Source: Saturnia japonica (Eukaryota > Arthropoda > Insecta > Lepidoptera > Saturniidae). From it: 64,000 nucleotides of DNA. Where the stretch lies: the NCBI GenBank assembly GCA_033032175.1, contig CM065319.1, positions 17,457,018-17,521,017 on the forward strand, in the 5' to 3' direction. Positions 62,501 to 64,000 of the stretch are shown one piece after another. The translations under genes were made by a program, and so were the position numbers. The notes beneath the pieces were generated by a model. It was not told the origin of the DNA. It did not search any database and was given only the letters and a program-made list of their open reading frames with translations. Numbering within the stretch: position 1 is the first letter of the stretch; every line of letters starts with the position of its first letter.

Positions 62501-64000
62501 AGGGATGTCAACCCATAAATAACCAAGACTTCTTCTCCTGGTCATAGGATTATTAGGAGGAGGAGGGGATTTAAAATATAATTCATGAAATTACCAACCC
62601 ACACCCAGCACAGGTTTTTACCTGGTAAAGAGTTTAGCCCGAATTAAACCTAAAATTCATGTAAATAATTTTAACCAAAAACGAAAAGCATTTACAGGGT
62701 ATTTTAGCGTAAGTGGAATTAAATAAAAAATAAACCTGGGGCCACACATTAAAAAAGTATTGCAAAAACATTAGATTTTAATTATATTTAAATTAAAATA
62801 AAAATTTTTAAATAAAAAAAATGCCACCCAAAAACCCAAAAGTAAAAAACAATAGTAATTTTTTTTAAAAATAAAAATTTTAATGAAAAAAATGATTTAA
62901 AAACCATTTCGGGGAATAAAAAAAATCCAAAGAGTTTTTTTTTAAATAAAAAGTGGTTTGCTAAATCGTTTTTAGTTAAAGAATTACCCAACTTTCGGGG
63001 GACTAAATTTTAAAGGAAATCGAAAGAAGTTTTAATTATTTAAAGTTGCCAATATGTTGGCTTACTCGATTTTTTTCCATATACCCTTTAATATAAATTA
63101 CAAGGGGACTTTAATTTTAATGGGATTTTAAAATACCTCCAAGGATTGCAGAAATTGCCGATTTTACCATTAACCGAGGTTGCCACTAATTATTACGTCG
63201 CGTGAATTTTTTAATTTTTAAAAAGCCAAAATTAATTTTCACAAAGGATCCCTGAAGTTAATGGACAAAAACATACTCAAAACAAAGGGTGAACGGAAAA
63301 AAAATAATTTAATGAAGGCGAGGTGAAAAAAATTAAGTTTTATTTTTACTTTGTCGGCGGATTAATTAAGATTTATTACAACCAAATTACATTTTTATAC
63401 TAAGAATTTAGTAAACCTCAGAAAGGATGGAATTCAAAATATAAGGGCTCCTTGTTATTTACCCAAAAAATAATACTCTAACTGAATGTAAACACGTATT
63501 GTAATTATGAGGAAGTTTTAACATAACTTTAGGCGGTCGTCTGCGCTCGTCGCAACCTTAATTACCGACTTATGCCTACCATTACCCAAGATATCAAATT
63601 ATAATTGAATAATAAAAAAATAACCTAAAATTAGTTTATTTTTTATTAAATTTTATTTGATTACAAAATTATAATTCCTAGATAGTATATATATACCATT
63701 GTTTTAACACCAAACTGAATTTTTATTTTTTTCAGTTATTAAAAATATATAGGTTTAATCAAACAAAAAACTTTAAATTCAAATAAGACTAACTATAATT
63801 TATTAAATTAAAATAATGAACTGTAATTATCGGGCCAAACCATTTAAACCAAGACCATTGCCTACCATATAAACAAAAGTAAATTAATTTAAATTTAAAA
63901 GGGATTTTCCAAATAATTAAAATACCTATGAAATAAGTTATGTGTTTAATGTTTATTAAATCTATGCAAATTAAACGCAATCATCTCGAATTCCTGAATT
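62500..64000. other. right-end block with mild homopolymer distortion
   Basis: From about 62500 bases again tend to come in runs ('ccacccaaaaacccaaaag', 'ttaaagaattacccaac'), a weaker form of the texture at 32200-37200. Some stretches still look like ordinary DNA. Probably low consensus quality. No gene is seen. Confidence 0.5.

Overview
The window is eukaryotic. AT-rich, intron-laden DNA carries one very large minus-strand gene, and the repeat families (tRNA-derived SINEs with a RTE-like 3' tail, non-LTR tails that end in the 'cttgccggttcttctc' type motif) look like a moth or butterfly. That organism call is inference from repeat style and gene type; nothing here names a species.

The gene is a smoothelin-family actin-cytoskeleton protein, read on the minus strand from about 54332 down to 3174. 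I could place 15 coding exons by splice signals and reading phase. Coding exons 1-2 hold the N-terminal smoothelin-type helix. Exon 4 (51566-40447) is an 11.1-kb exon coding about 3,700 residues of low-complexity, Ser/Thr/Pro/Lys-rich protein built from several nested repeats. Exons 4-5 and 8-9 hold a second and a third smoothelin-type helix. After exon 9 two phase-compatible endings exist. One is a 3.1-kb GC-rich exon with its own stop (11835-8744). The other is a set of five small exons coding the calponin-homology (CH) domain (8353-3174). The start codon lies two bases after a probable splice acceptor, so an untranslated first exon and the promoter should lie at higher coordinates, possibly beyond the window.

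Layout: 1-783 has a possible last exon of a convergent plus-strand gene. 784-3173 is the intergenic/3' UTR zone. 3174-8353 holds the CH-domain exons. 8744-14291 holds the alternative long 3' exon and smoothelin repeat 3. 14292-32079 is a 17.8-kb intron full of decayed SINE/LINE copies. 32080-38193 holds two small conserved exons separated by a 5-kb block of abnormal homopolymer-run sequence that is probably an assembly artefact. 39320-51566 holds the giant repetitive exons. 51696-54332 holds the N-terminal exons. 54333-64000 is non-coding, repeat-rich upstream DNA whose last 1.5 kb shows a milder form of the same abnormal texture.

Exon 4 is broken by six apparent single-base losses, all in the same direction, so the frame is restored at the end. 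They look like consensus errors rather than a pseudogene. I found no CRISPR, no rRNA, no convincing free-standing tRNA and no clearly new biological system. The most interesting items are the repeat architecture of exon 4, the identical phase-0 intron in all three smoothelin repeats, the choice of two C-termini, and the abnormal sequence block.
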